This document shows positions 22,620 through 32,760 of a stretch of 64,000 nt of DNA, piece after piece. The stretch spans positions 1,860,001 through 1,924,000 of the forward strand of contig JAPTOF010000024.1 of NCBI GenBank assembly GCA_028554755.1, read 5' to 3'. The DNA is from Cordia subcordata (lineage: Eukaryota > Streptophyta > Magnoliopsida > Boraginales > Cordiaceae). Position 1 is the stretch's first letter. Each line of letters opens with the position of its first letter. The translations under genes were made by a program, and so were the position numbers. The notes under the pieces are model-generated. The model saw nothing but the letters and a program-made list of their open reading frames with translations. It searched no databases and was not told the DNA's origin.

Positions 22620-23873
22620 AAATTTAATTTAGATTTAATTCCTAAATATAGTAATAAAAATAAGGAGCTTAAGATAGATAACAGATTAGTAGAGAAAAAC
22701 ATAAATAATAAAATAGAAATAATAAAGATAAAATTATTAGAATTAGAAGAAAATTTTGGAAATTAGGATACTAGAATTAGTAAATTAGAAAAAGGAAAGG
22801 AAAAGATAGAACAAGAACCCTTATTAATACAACAGGTAATTCTAGACTTTCAACTTGAAAAATTTTATAAAATAAAAAGAAATTCCAACTTATTAACGGT
22901 TAGAATTAATTTTAAACATTATGGACATCATATAGAAACTAATGCTATTATAGATACAGGATGCACCATAACCGCTGTAGATCCCCAAATAGTAAATTTA
23001 AAACATATTAATACTCTTAAAACTCCATTAAAAAGAATAGGATTCTCAGGAAATGTAATTCCATACACTCAATATATGACAAATGCTCGTATATCTTTCT
23101 TAACACCATGCAATACACAGACTCCTAGTTATAGGTTACCGATGGCTTTTTGTTTACCAGTAAATCATAAAGAAGGTAAAATTATTTTAGGATTAAATTT
23201 TCTTTTAGATCAAAATAGTAGTATATATATTAATTCTGATTTTATTCATTTCCATCGAAACACAACCTATTTGCCTATTAACATTTCATCTCCATTAGAG
23301 TACGCTCAGAAGCGTGGTGGGGAGTATATTGATATTGATAGTAATAGTAATATTAATAATGATAATGATAATGATAAATGTGAGGTATGTAAATTTAGAA
23401 AACAAAATTGTTGTTGTAATATGATAGAAAAAGATGATTTAGTAAATAAGGCATTCTTAGAGATAGAAGAGAATGAAGAAGTAGGAGAAGATGGATATTT
23501 ACAAGAAAGGGTGAGTTATAATTTGATAAATCAATTTAGAACCAAGACATAAATTTTACAGGCTCTAGATAGATTACCTTTCTTAGGAGAAGATCCAATT
23601 AAGAAATGGGATATAAATAAAATATATTGTAAGTTAGATATAATAAATCCAGATTATGTAATTAAAACTGCTAACATTGAAGCTAGCGCCAAAGATGCTG
23701 AAGATTTTAAAATGCATATAGGAGAATCACTTAAGTTAGGATTAATTAGACCCAGTAGTAGTCCCCATAGATCAGCCGCGTTTATAGTTAGAAATCATGC
23801 GAAAATAGTTAAAGGAAAAAGTAGAATGGTAATAAATTATAAGCGATTAAATGATAATATTTGAGATGATAGT
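22620..23873 (+). pseudogene. EPRV-1 protease and N-terminal RT, up to the Copia insertion
   Basis: After a coiled-coil segment (IDNRLVEKN, ISKLEKGKEKIE) comes an aspartic protease with active site DTGCTITA and the flap/tail block GKIILGLNFLLDQNSS. A linker follows with an AGTAAT repeat and a Cys cluster, [15 protein letters not shown]. The RT part has WDINKIYCKLDIINPDY, LIRPSSSPHRSAAF and SRMVINYKRLND. Stops include TAA after RTKT (about 23549) and TGA near 23862. The Copia element enters at 23874 inside RT. Confidence 0.85.
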
Positions 23874-24213
23874 TGTTGGGAAAAACATGCAAACACGAAG
23901 AATACGAGAAGAAATAATGAACACAAGAATTACGTGGTTCGACTTTGAAGCCTATGTCCACGGGCAACAGAGAATAATTATATTACTGATCACGAATGCT
24001 ACAAGGCTAACACTTTGGTTTCTCTCTTACCCCACATACCATAAGAGGTATAAACCTCTACACCCCCATGGGGTGCGACCCTATTTATAATACATAAGTA
24101 TCCTAATCCGTATTCTACAAGGATAACGAAACAGTATACTACTAGAAAAAGTAAACAGTATACTACAAGGAAAATGACACATATTAATTATATAATACGG
24201 GCCACATTCAACA
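23874..24213 (-). repeat. Copia 3' LTR
   Basis: This is the LTR at the 3' side of the minus-strand element, 340 bp, TG...CA ended. It is preceded in element sense by the polypurine tract AAGGTGGAGATT (24225-24214). Eight differences from the other LTR include six transitions. Confidence 0.95.
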
Positions 24214-24225
24214 AATCTCCACCTT
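24214..24225 (-). promoter_or_regulatory. Copia polypurine tract
   Basis: AAGGTGGAGATT on the minus strand directly abuts the 3' LTR. This is the plus-strand DNA primer typical of plant Copia elements. Confidence 0.85.
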
Positions 24226-24284
24226 GGCACGTATTCGCTCTAATCAACATACCATCATCCCTGCTGCCAACTACCCCTAAGGGC

Positions 24285-24641
24285 TCACTGCTCCACACCG
24301 CTAATAGCAACCAAATCTAAACAATGCTTGAACTTGCTGACTGGAACCACCTTAGTCATCATATCTGCTTGATTCTCATGGGTAGAAATCTTCTGCACTG
24401 ATATGATTCCTTGTGATATAATATCTCTGATAAAATGATATCTGATATCAATGTATTTAGTTCTCTCATGATACATCTGATTCTTCGTCAGATGGATTGC
24501 ACTCTGGCTATCACAAAAGACTGTACTTGTATCTTGCTGCAGTCCAAGATCACGAACCAGGCTTTGTAACTACATGGCCTCCTTCACAGCTTCTGCAATT
24601 GCCATGTACTCCGCTTCAGTAGTCGACAATGCCACAGTAGA
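24285..24641 (-). pseudogene. Copia RNase H C-terminal part
   Basis: The frame 24476-24285 carries ERTKYIDIRYHFIRD and STHENQADMMTK, the usual end of plant Copia RNase H. Upstream, TTEAEYMAIAEAVKE and LVRDLGL read with in-frame stops (24641 region and near 24574). It degrades the RNA strand during reverse transcription in intact relatives. Confidence 0.85.
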
Positions 24642-25735
24642 CTATAATGTCGCTTTCCAACTGATAGCACATCCAGAGAGAGTAAATACGTAACCCGTTA
24701 GAGATCTTCTCTTATCAAGGTCACCTGCAAAGTCTGAATCACAATAACCCACCAACCTCGCGCAATCTCCAGTCATCTTGCTAAATAGCAATCCTATATT
24801 CGCAGTGCCACGCAAATATCTCATTATCCATTTCACCACTTCCCAGTGTGTTTTCCCAGGTGATGCCATATACCTGCTCACAACACTAACTGCATGTGAA
24901 ATATCAGGACGAGTGCACACCATAGCATACATCAAGCTACCAACAGCACTCGAGTATGGAACATGAGACATATGCTCCACCTCCTCCTCAATTTTAGGTG
25001 ACAAATCTGCAGACAATTTGAAGTGAGCGACAAGCGGCACATTCACAGCTTAGCTTTAAGCATCCCAAACGCTCCAAAGACCTTCTCAATATAACTTTGT
25101 TGAGACAAGAATAGCATTCCAGAGTTTCTATATCTGTGAATCTCCATGCCAAGAATCTTCTTCGCTGCTCCAAGATCCTTCATCTCAAACTCATCACCTA
25201 GCTGCTTCTTTAATTTGTCGATTGCAGACATGCTTTTAGCAGCAATAAGCATATCATCGACATACAACAGCAAATACACAAACGAACCATCTGGAAGCTT
25301 CTTGAGATATACACAGCTGTCGTAAGCACTCTTTGTGTATCCAGCACTTACCATGAATGTGTCAAATCTCTTGTACCATTGCCGAGGTAACTGCTTCAAC
25401 CCATACAAGGATTTCTTCAGTTTGCAAACATGGTTCTCCTTATCAGGAACTACATACCCCTCCGGCTGACTCATGTAAATTTGCTCTTCAAGATCACCAT
25501 ACAAAAACGCTATTTTTACATCTAGCTGCTCAAGCTCTAAGTCATGAAGAGCAACCAAGGCAAGTAAAACCCTGATGGAAGTATGCTTCACAACCGGAGA
25601 GAACACTTCGTTGAAGTCAACACCCTCCCTTTGTGTATAGCCTTTTGCCACCAACCGTGCCTTGTATTGAGGACCTTCAACCCCTAGAGTACCTTCCTTT
25701 TTCTTGTAAACCCATTTGCAACCGACAACTCGCTA
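24642..25735 (-). pseudogene. Copia reverse transcriptase
   Basis: The RVT_2-type RT reads from [10 protein letters not shown] through [42 protein letters not shown] and the catalytic YVDDMLIA, then LLFSKMTGD and YCDSDFAGD at the RT-RNase H connection. A stop at 25735-25733 separates it from integrase, and a one-base frameshift near 25046 divides it. Otherwise the motifs are well kept, consistent with a fairly recent insertion. Confidence 0.93.
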
Positions 25736-27182
25736 TCCCTTAGGCAATTCAACAAGCTCCCATGTTTGATTCTTATGAAGAGACTCAATCTCCTCACTCA
25801 TGGCACCTACCCACTGAGCAGAATCTTTCCCAGATATGGCCACTTTGTATAAATTCGGCTCATGTCCTTCAATTGTTTCGGCAACAGTCAAAGCATAAGC
25901 AACAAGATCAGCGTATCCATACCTTTGAGGCTCTCTAATCTGTCTCCTTTCTCGCCTTGGCAATCTTTGTATACATTGTTCAGGCACATTTTGATCATGT
26001 ACCTCAGTTGGTTGAGTCGGCTGAATTTGACTGCTACTATTTCTAGATGGAACATTTGGTACATCAGAAAATACCTCCACCTGCTCTTTGACACCGTGGT
26101 CCAAATCAGCTACCACTTTCTCCTTTTCTTGGTCTAATAAAGCATACTCATTGAACGTAACATCCCTGCTGATAAGGAAACCTGGAGACTTTGGATCTGT
26201 GCACCACAACCTGTAACCTTTCCTCTTGGACGCATAGCCTAGAAATATGCATTTCTTTGCCCTCGGCTCCAACTTGCCATCCTTCACGTGAGCGGATGCA
26301 GGGCAACCGAACACCCTCAATCGAGAGTAGTCAGCAGGCTTACCAGACCATAACTCAAAAGGAGTTTTCAATTCAATAGCTTTGGATGGGGACCTATTCA
26401 CCAAGTAGCATGCCGTATTGACAACTTCAGCCCAAAAGTCTTGACTCAAACCAGATTGGGAGAGCATACAACGAGCTCTCTCCACCAGAGTTCTATTCAT
26501 GCGTTCTGCAACTCCATTCTGTTGTGGTGTCCCTACACATGTGCGGTGTCTCACAATGCCATGTTTCTTGCAGAACTCATCAAACTCTTTGTTGCAATAT
26601 TCCAACCCATTGTTAGTCCTAAGACGCTTAATTTGTTTACCAGTCTACTTCTTAATCAACGTCTTCCACTCGACAAATGTTGGAAACGCCTCATCTTTAG
26701 TTTTTAAGAAGTATACCCACACCATCCGAGAGTATGCATCAATGAAAGTGATGTAATACCAGGCACCTTTCTTGGAAGGAACTTTATTAGGACCCCAAAG
26801 ATCAGAATAAATATAATCAAGTGTGCCTTTGGTGTTCTCCCCGCCTCTTGAACTTCACCCTGGTTTGCTTTCCAAAGACACAATGCTCGCAGAATTCAAG
26901 CTTTCCAGTTCTTTGTCCACAAAGCAAATCCCTCTTGCTCAGCTCGGTTAGTCCCCTCTCGCTCATATGGCCCAACCTTTTGTGCCATAACTGCGTAGTG
27001 TCATTATCACTCTCCTCGGATGTAACAGCTGCAACACCTGTAACTGTACTACCTTGAAGGACATATAGGCCGCCAGTCAAGTTCCCTTTCAAGAGCACAA
27101 TTGCACCTTTGGTCACCTTTAAGACACCATTCTCACTTCGGAATTTGTATCCATGAGAATCCAAACGCCCAAGAGAAATCAA
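25736..27182 (-). pseudogene. Copia GAG-pre-integrase and integrase
   Basis: The piece 27182-26817 has LWHKRLGHMSERGL, CEHCVFGK and KRRGEH, the pre-integrase zinc region. Downstream come the integrase core with LDYIYSDLWGP, then GTPQQNGVAERMNRTL and FWAEVVNTACYLVNRSP (26605 on). The C-terminal part has KCIFLGYASKRKGYRLW. A TAG near 26646 and frame changes interrupt it. In intact elements this enzyme inserts the cDNA. Confidence 0.92.
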
Positions 27183-27204
27183 GTTTTTCTTGACTCAGTA
27201 CATG

Positions 27205-27560
27205 TCAACACTCGAGAGATCTTGTAATACCATCAAACATCTTGATATTTATGATGCCCATTCCCTCCACCTTTAACGAAAGATCATTGCCTAGAAAGAC
27301 TTTCCCTTCTCTTTTGGAATAAGAAGAGAACCAGTCGCGCCTAGGACACATATGGAATGTTGCACCAGTATCAAGAATCCATTGATTTTGCCACTGTGAT
27401 CCACTCACAGTCAAAACTTCCCCGGTACTACTCGAGTTATCTCCATCACTGTCAGCACTCTCCACCACATTAGCTGAATTCTCCACCTTTTTCTTTCCTT
27501 TTCTCAATCTTGGACATTCTTTCTTAATGTGATCGTTTTCGCCACACTCAAACAGCGTAG
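27205..27560 (-). pseudogene. Copia zinc knuckle and aspartic protease
   Basis: A knuckle remnant, FECGENDHIKKECP, is followed by the protease active site WILDTGATFHMCPRR and VFLGNDLSLKVEG. The first Cys of the knuckle is lost in this frame. It cleaves the polyprotein in intact relatives. Confidence 0.88.
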
Positions 27561-28242
27561 CTTCCTTGCTCTTGATTTTGACCTTGACTTGCTTTTCTTT
27601 CTATCCAAGATCCACCTCTATTCTCCGATCTCCCTCTACTCACTAAACCTTCCCCATGAACTTCTTCCCTATGTCCCGGAATATGTGTTTGAAGATCCTT
27701 CGATTTTAATGAAGTAATCACATCTTCAAAAGTAATTTTATCCCTCTCGTACAATATAGTGTCCACAAAGTTCATATATGAAGGCGGTAAGGAGCATAAT
27801 ACGATCACAGCTTGATCTTCGTCATCAATTTTAACACCCACATCCTTCAAAGCAATAAAACAAGAGGTAAACTCATCAAGGTGTTGTTTTAGTGAGGTAC
27901 CTTCTTTCATTTTAAGATGATACAATCGCTTCTTCAAGTAGAGGCGATTAGTGAGAGATTTAGATGCATACAGTTCCACCAAAGTATTCCAAGCCTCAAC
28001 TGCTGTCGTCTTCTCAAGAATCTCCAAAGAATACTTCATTTGTCACGGACATATGTATTGCACTCAAGGCTTTCGCCGAGTTCTTCTCTCGTTCTTTGGT
28101 TCTATCTTTTCCGGATCACTCCTTCAATGACTTTCCAAAGTCCCTGCATTGTCATAAATGCCTTGAATCTGATCCTCCAAAGACTGAAACTCATTCTCCC
28201 GTCAAACTTCTCGATTTCAAACTTTCCACCTGTGGAAGACAT
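27548..28242 (-). pseudogene. Copia gag
   Basis: The Met at 28242 opens MSSTGGKFEIEKFDGRMSFS, and LWRIRFKAFMTMQGLW follows, typical of Copia gag. After a stop near 28102 and frame changes, the UBN2 capsid block reads EAWNTLVELYASKSLTNRLY and FTSCFIALKDVGVKIDDED (from 28039). It ends in a basic Arg/Gly-rich stretch before the protease. Confidence 0.9.
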
Positions 28243-28337
28243 CTTCGTTTGCTCAAAACTCACACTTCGGGATTGAATTCGGCTCAATGGATCACAAAAA
28301 CGGATTCAGCACATTGAAAAACCTTAGGAACACCCCT

Positions 28338-28564
28338 GGTCAACTTTGGTCAACACCGGTCAAAGTCAAACCTGTTGGTCAAAGTCAACACCGTCCCTAA
28401 ACACATACTTCGGAGCAGAATCTGGAAAAACAGAGCCCAAAACGGACTCAGCATGTCAAAAAATGTGGGGTAAGGCTTTGGTCAAACTCGGTCAACCCTT
28501 GGTCAATGGTCAACGATCAAAGTCAACCCCTGGTCAACGCTGTCAACGCCGGTCAAAGGTCAAA
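28338..28564 (-). promoter_or_regulatory. Cluster of W-box-like TTGAC(C/T) motifs in the Copia 5' leader
   Basis: On the plus strand GGTCAA occurs eleven times and AGTCAA three times within 227 bp; on the element's own strand these are TTGACC and TTGACT, the core bound by WRKY factors. The cluster lies between the 5' LTR and gag. A T-run at about 28569-28583 borders it. Function as an enhancer is inferred. Confidence 0.6.
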
Positions 28565-29102
28565 ACAGTTTTTTTTTTTTTTTTTGTTTCAGGACTAAAT
28601 CTAAGCCCAAATAAAAATTTCTTTTTTATTCTTTTGGCCTAAACTAAGCCCAAACCCAAAAAAGAAATTTATTATTTTTCTGGCCTAGAACCCAAGCCCA
28701 ACAAAAAATCAATTAACCCAAGACCCAAGACCTAGCCAAAATTGGACAAGGCCACTACCTAGGCCCGATCCAAATAAACCCAAAGACCCAAAGCCTACAA
28801 ACCCTAAACCTGCTTTACAAACTTGAACCAATTTCCAAAAAATAATACCTGAATACCAAAAACCAACCTCAAGAGCACGCGAACTCTATCTTCTTCGCTT
28901 GTTCTTCAAACCCAAACACGAACCAGGACCCGCCGACGCAAGCTTCTACTCCAACCACCAACGCTCAACGTAGATAGCACCGGAGCACTCCTCGCCGAAC
29001 AAAGACCTTTGTTTGGTTAGGCATCGTTTGGTTTGAGAAATTTTGGTTTCACAGTGAGTTTTGATTTTTCCTTTTTCCCTTAAGCAGCGGATTAATACCT
29101 AT

Positions 29103-29114
29103 GCTCTGATACCA
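29103..29114 (-). promoter_or_regulatory. Copia tRNA-Met primer-binding site
   Basis: TGGTATCAGAGC on the minus strand, three bases inside the 5' LTR, is a perfect match to the tRNA-Met primer site of plant Copia elements. Confidence 0.93.
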
Positions 29115-29117
29115 ATT

Positions 29118-29457
29118 TGTTGGGAAAAACATGCAAACACGAAGAATACGAGAAGAAATAACGAACACAAGAATTACGTGGTTCGGCTTTGAAGCCTACG
29201 TCCACGGGCAACAGGGAATAATTATATTACTGATCACGAATGCTACAAGGCTAACACTTTGGTTTCTCTCTTACCCCACATACCATAAGAGGTATAAATC
29301 TCTACACCCCCATGGGGTGCGACCCTATTTATAATACATAAGTATCCTAATCCGTATTCTACAAGGATAAGGAAACAGTATACTACTAGGAAAAGTAAAC
29401 AGTATACTACAAGGAAAAGGACACATATTAATTATATAATACGGGCCACATTCAACA
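29118..29457 (-). repeat. Copia 5' LTR
   Basis: This is the 340-bp LTR at the element's transcriptional start side. A TATTTATAATACATAAG stretch near 29328 on the plus strand is AT-rich but I did not fix a TATA box. It is followed by viral RT sequence at 29458. Confidence 0.95.
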
Positions 29458-30557
29458 ATAGTTATAATATACCTAACAAAACTTTTTCGATAAACAAAAT
29501 CCAATGTAAGAAAGTATTTAGTAAATTTAACTGTAAATCAGGGTATTATCAAATAAAAATATGGCCCGAAGATATTAGATGGACTGCATTTACTGCACCT
29601 AAAGGCTTATTTGAGTGGTTAGTAATGCCTTTTGGATTAAAAACAACACCAAATATTTTTCAAAGAAAAATGGACAATATTTTTAGGCAATATAATGATT
29701 TTATTTTAGTATATATAGATGATATTTTAGTATGTAGCAGGAATGAATTAGAACATATAAGACATTTAGATTTGGCATTTAAATTATTTGAGAAACATGG
29801 GTTAGTTATTAGTAAAAAGCAGGTAGAATTGTTTAAAACACAAGTAAAATTTTTAGCAATGGAAATAGGAAATGGGAAAATTAAGCTTCAAGTGCGTATT
29901 GCTAAAAAGATTTTAGAATTTCCTAATAAATTAGAAGGATTAAAACAAATTCAAGCCTTTTTAGGAATTGTAAACCAAGCTAGAATGTATATAAAAGATC
30001 TTAGTAAATTAATAGGACCCCTATATAATAAAATTAGGAAAAATGGACAAAGACATTTCAATAGGGAAGACATTAAACTAGTAAAAAAGATTAAAGAACA
30101 GGTAAAACAACTCCCTGAATTACATTTACCCTTAGAAAGTGATTATTTGGTAGTTCAAACGGATGGGTGCAAAGAAGGATGGGGAGCAGTTTTATATTGT
30201 AAACATAATAAATATTCCCCCTAAATTACAGAAAAATTATGTAGATATGCTGGTGGCAGATATAAAGAAAGTAATCAGTATCTAACTAGCTTAGATTATG
30301 AATTATTAGCTATTATTTATGCTTTAGAAAGTTTCAAAGCATTTTTGATAAGTAAACATAAATTTTGTATTAGAACAGATTGTGAGACAGTGGTTAGATA
30401 TAATAAAAATAATGATTCTAGGTATACTAGTAGATGGGTAAAATTTTTAGCTGCTTTAGGAAATTTTCGTTTAGAAGGAATTGAATGGCAACATACTAAG
30501 GGAAAAGACAATCAACTAGTGGATATGTTAAGTAGAAGATTAATTGAAGCGGATTAG
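29458..30557 (+). pseudogene. EPRV-1 RT (C-terminal part) and RNase H
   Basis: RT resumes right after the Copia element with SGYYQIK, MPFGLKTTP and the catalytic YIDDILVCS, then the thumb/connection (QIQAFLGIVNQARMYI). RNase H has QTDGCKEGWGAVLY, YELLAIIYALESFK, IRTDCETVV and the final HTKGKDNQLVDMLSRR block. One TAA lies after KYSP (about 30222). The frame ends TAG 30555-30557, and viroplasmin starts 28 bases later. Confidence 0.92.
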
Positions 30558-30584
30558 ACAAGGAAATTTATTTGTTTTGCAGGA

Positions 30585-31709
30585 ATGGCATCTTCATCAA
30601 TTCCTCGCCCAAACAGTTCAGGCAATCAGGTCAATATTTTTCCAGTACAATTTTCAAGTTATGTAGAAACAACAGGCCCTAAAGCAGGAAAGAGAAGGAT
30701 AAATTTTGACAACAATAATTTAGAAGTAATCCATGCTGGCAACAGGTTTTAACCCAAAGTTCAACTAGGAAGCTTATTGCCAGAAGATCAACAAGTTCTA
30801 TTAGACAACCTATGGCAATCATATTTCAAGAAAAACAATGGCTGGTTCATAAACACTTTAAATGCTTTAACTAGCTATTTCTTAAAATTAAGACTAACTC
30901 GAAAATTCCAATTTTATTGTGTTTTCAGAGGCGACACACCAGGCGTATATAGACAGTGGACTGAGGCAATGGTAGTTGGAATAGGTAGATGCAATAGATC
31001 TTGGTATAAAGGAATACAAACATTAAACGAGGCCATAAATCTCCTTAAAACACACTGTGGAGACAATTTCTTTATAAGCCCAGATTGCACCACTAATACC
31101 GACACAGGCAAAGTAGAGTGTTCTAGCTGTGAGACTATGATCAAACACTTTAGAACTATAAAAGAACGCAACGATCAACTCATCATAGAGAAAACCCAAT
31201 TTCAGACTATTCTCCAACAGCACTAATTAAAAATACTAACTTTAGAATTGGACTTAACGGACTGGCAAGCCAAATACAAAACACTGTTAGAAAAATACAA
31301 GTCTGTTACACAACCCACTGGATCCAGGGTTAAAGGACCAGCTAGTCCTACTATGCCGATGACAGGTAAAGACAAATCAAATCCGGTTATGGTTGGAAGT
31401 TTACCAAAAACTTCTGAAAATCCTCATCGATCGAGAGAAGGATCGACTAGTCCCGACTATTCGGCATCGGGTAAAGACACATCAAGACCGGAAACACTTA
31501 ATAAACAAACCAAAGAACGGAACAAATTAAAAAAGGCACTAAAAAAGAAATTATTACAAGATGCAATAGAAAAGAAGACTAATGAAATTCTTAGAACTTG
31601 GCTGTAAGACAATCTTCCAAAAGCACCGGGACCCATACACCAGGCCAGCACTAGCAGCAGTAAAGGAAAGGAAATAGTAGAAGACAAGACAGACGAAGAC
31701 AGCGAGTAG
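30585..31709 (+). pseudogene. EPRV-1 viroplasmin / translation transactivator (Cauli_VI domain)
   Basis: One frame of 374 codons runs from ATG 30585 to TAG 31707-31709 with three in-frame TAA codons at 30750, 31224 and 31605. The central block FYCVFRGDTPGVYRQW followed by RSWYKGIQTLNEAINLL matches the viroplasmin/RNase H1 N-terminal-like domain of caulimovirid P6/TAV. In caulimoviruses this protein builds the inclusion-body factory and lets ribosomes reinitiate on the polycistronic RNA. The C-terminal part is Ser/Pro/Lys-rich with a basic KKALKKKLL helix. All three stops could come from CAA by C-to-T change, so the frame is otherwise well kept. Confidence 0.82.
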
Positions 31710-32150
31710 ACACAAATGGAAGACAGGCAAGACAAGGAGAGACACATCTTTATTAGTGAAGACATATCAATCGACAAAAGACAAACACGTATAGAACTTC
31801 CAGAAGACTACTAGCAAAGGAACAAGAAGACAGCCAGCCATAGTACTAGAAAGCAATAATGTAATTATTTGATAGGACTTTAGAAAAAAGTAAACAATAA
31901 TGTAAATGAAAGAGTAATGTAATAGTAGGATCAGAAAAGAAAAACAATAATGTACATTATTTGATAGGACGTAGAAAGATAGAAAGGAGAGGAATATCTT
32001 GTATAAATAGGTCCTCCTCTGAGAAAAGTAGAGGTTTTCTTTTGGTCTCTTACTCTATTGTATGTAATTCTCTCTTCCTTTTGCAATAAAATTTTTGTTT
32101 ATCACTCTTATCTATTCTTCTCATATTACACTATATTGAAACAAAGGCAA
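31710..32150 (+). promoter_or_regulatory. EPRV-1 intergenic region: pregenomic promoter and poly(A) signal
   Basis: Two copies of a short AAACAATAATGTA motif lie at about 31888 and 31940. A TATA box, TATAAATA, lies at 32002-32009, followed by a pyrimidine-rich start region (about 32030-32080). AATAAA lies at 32085-32090. A poly(A) signal just after the transcription start is the caulimovirid plan, since it gives the pregenome its terminal redundancy. Confidence 0.75.
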
Positions 32151-32698
32151 TCCGTTTAAGGTACGCTTCTTTTCCTCTTTTTCCCCTTTTCAATTTTTTA
32201 ATCACAAAACAATTTTAGGGATAAGGCCGAAAAATCCTCGCATGACAAAAAGTTCCTATGAACTGAAAAGGCATGTTTAGTTAGTTTGATCCTAAATAAA
32301 AGGATAGTGTGATTTCGCTAATATCATGATTCGGTGAACAAGCAAGTCTCTCTTGTAACCTTGTTCTGCATAAGAGCAAAAGGGGAAGCGAGTCTGACCA
32401 GCGGCCAAATTGGAGAATGGCCCATATGGGACTAACGCATGTCCATGAGCTCTTAATGCACAAGAGGTTTCCACTGTTGATCCTGGCTGGTACACCCAAT
32501 TATTTATTAGACATCTATACTATTCCTTTATTTCTGCTCAAACTCTATCGAGACATGGGTAAGCCAAGCCTGAGCATCTGGCATGAGTCGAGTAACTCTC
32601 ACCCGTCTGTGCTGTGAGAACGAACATGCCTCTTACTCATCCTATGGTAAAGGCAAACAGGCGTCCGCAAGACAATCTTGCTCCAACCCCCCAATTTT
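32151..32698 (+). promoter_or_regulatory. EPRV-1 pregenomic leader (copy 2), cut at the primer site
   Basis: This is leader sequence downstream of the promoter. From 32494 it repeats the copy at 18346. It ends CCAATTTTG at 32698, and TATATATATACATATG follows instead of the remaining primer-site bases GTATC. The viral sequence thus stops at the start of the tRNA-Met site. Confidence 0.8.
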
Positions 32699-32760
32699 GT
32701 ATATATATACATATGTCTATATGTATATATGTATGTATTTGCATAACTCTTGTAGTAAAA
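32699..32760. repeat. TA-rich microsatellite at the right edge of EPRV-1
   Basis: TATATATATACATATG and related words (to about 32745) directly follow the last viral base. Confidence 0.85.

Larger units (their letters stand above)
23874..29457 (-). mobile_element. Ty1/copia LTR retrotransposon (Tnt1/Tork-like) nested in EPRV-1
   Basis: A full-structure 5584-bp element lies on the minus strand. Its two 340-bp LTRs (23874-24213, 29118-29457) begin TGTTGGG and end CAACA, and differ at eight positions by eye. Flanking ATAGT on both sides (23869-23873, 29458-29462) is an exact 5-bp target duplication, and the copy A fragment shows the site without it. The primer site, polypurine tract and gag-pro-int-RT-RH order (the order of Copia) are all present. 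Stops and frameshifts break the polyprotein, so it is not autonomous now. Similarity of pol is to the tobacco Tnt1 group. Confidence 0.96.
17404..32698 (+). mobile_element. Endogenous caulimovirid locus EPRV-1 (old pararetroviral integrant)
   Basis: Plus-strand viral order: a partial PR-RT fragment (copy A, 17404-18345), a leader with tRNA-Met primer site (18346-18570), then a nearly complete genome: small ORF, coiled-coil ORFs, MP, CP, PR-RT-RNase H, viroplasmin/TAV, promoter and poly(A) signal. It ends in a second copy of the leader (to 32698). A Copia element occupies 23874-29457. From primer site to the repeated primer position, minus the Copia and its 5-bp duplication, is about 8551 bp, a normal caulimovirid genome length. 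The left end and right end both lie in TA-rich microsatellites. Every viral ORF is broken. The genus is unresolved: the viroplasmin-type last ORF excludes Badnavirus, and the order MP then CP before PR-RT recalls Solendovirus or Tungrovirus. Confidence 0.9.
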
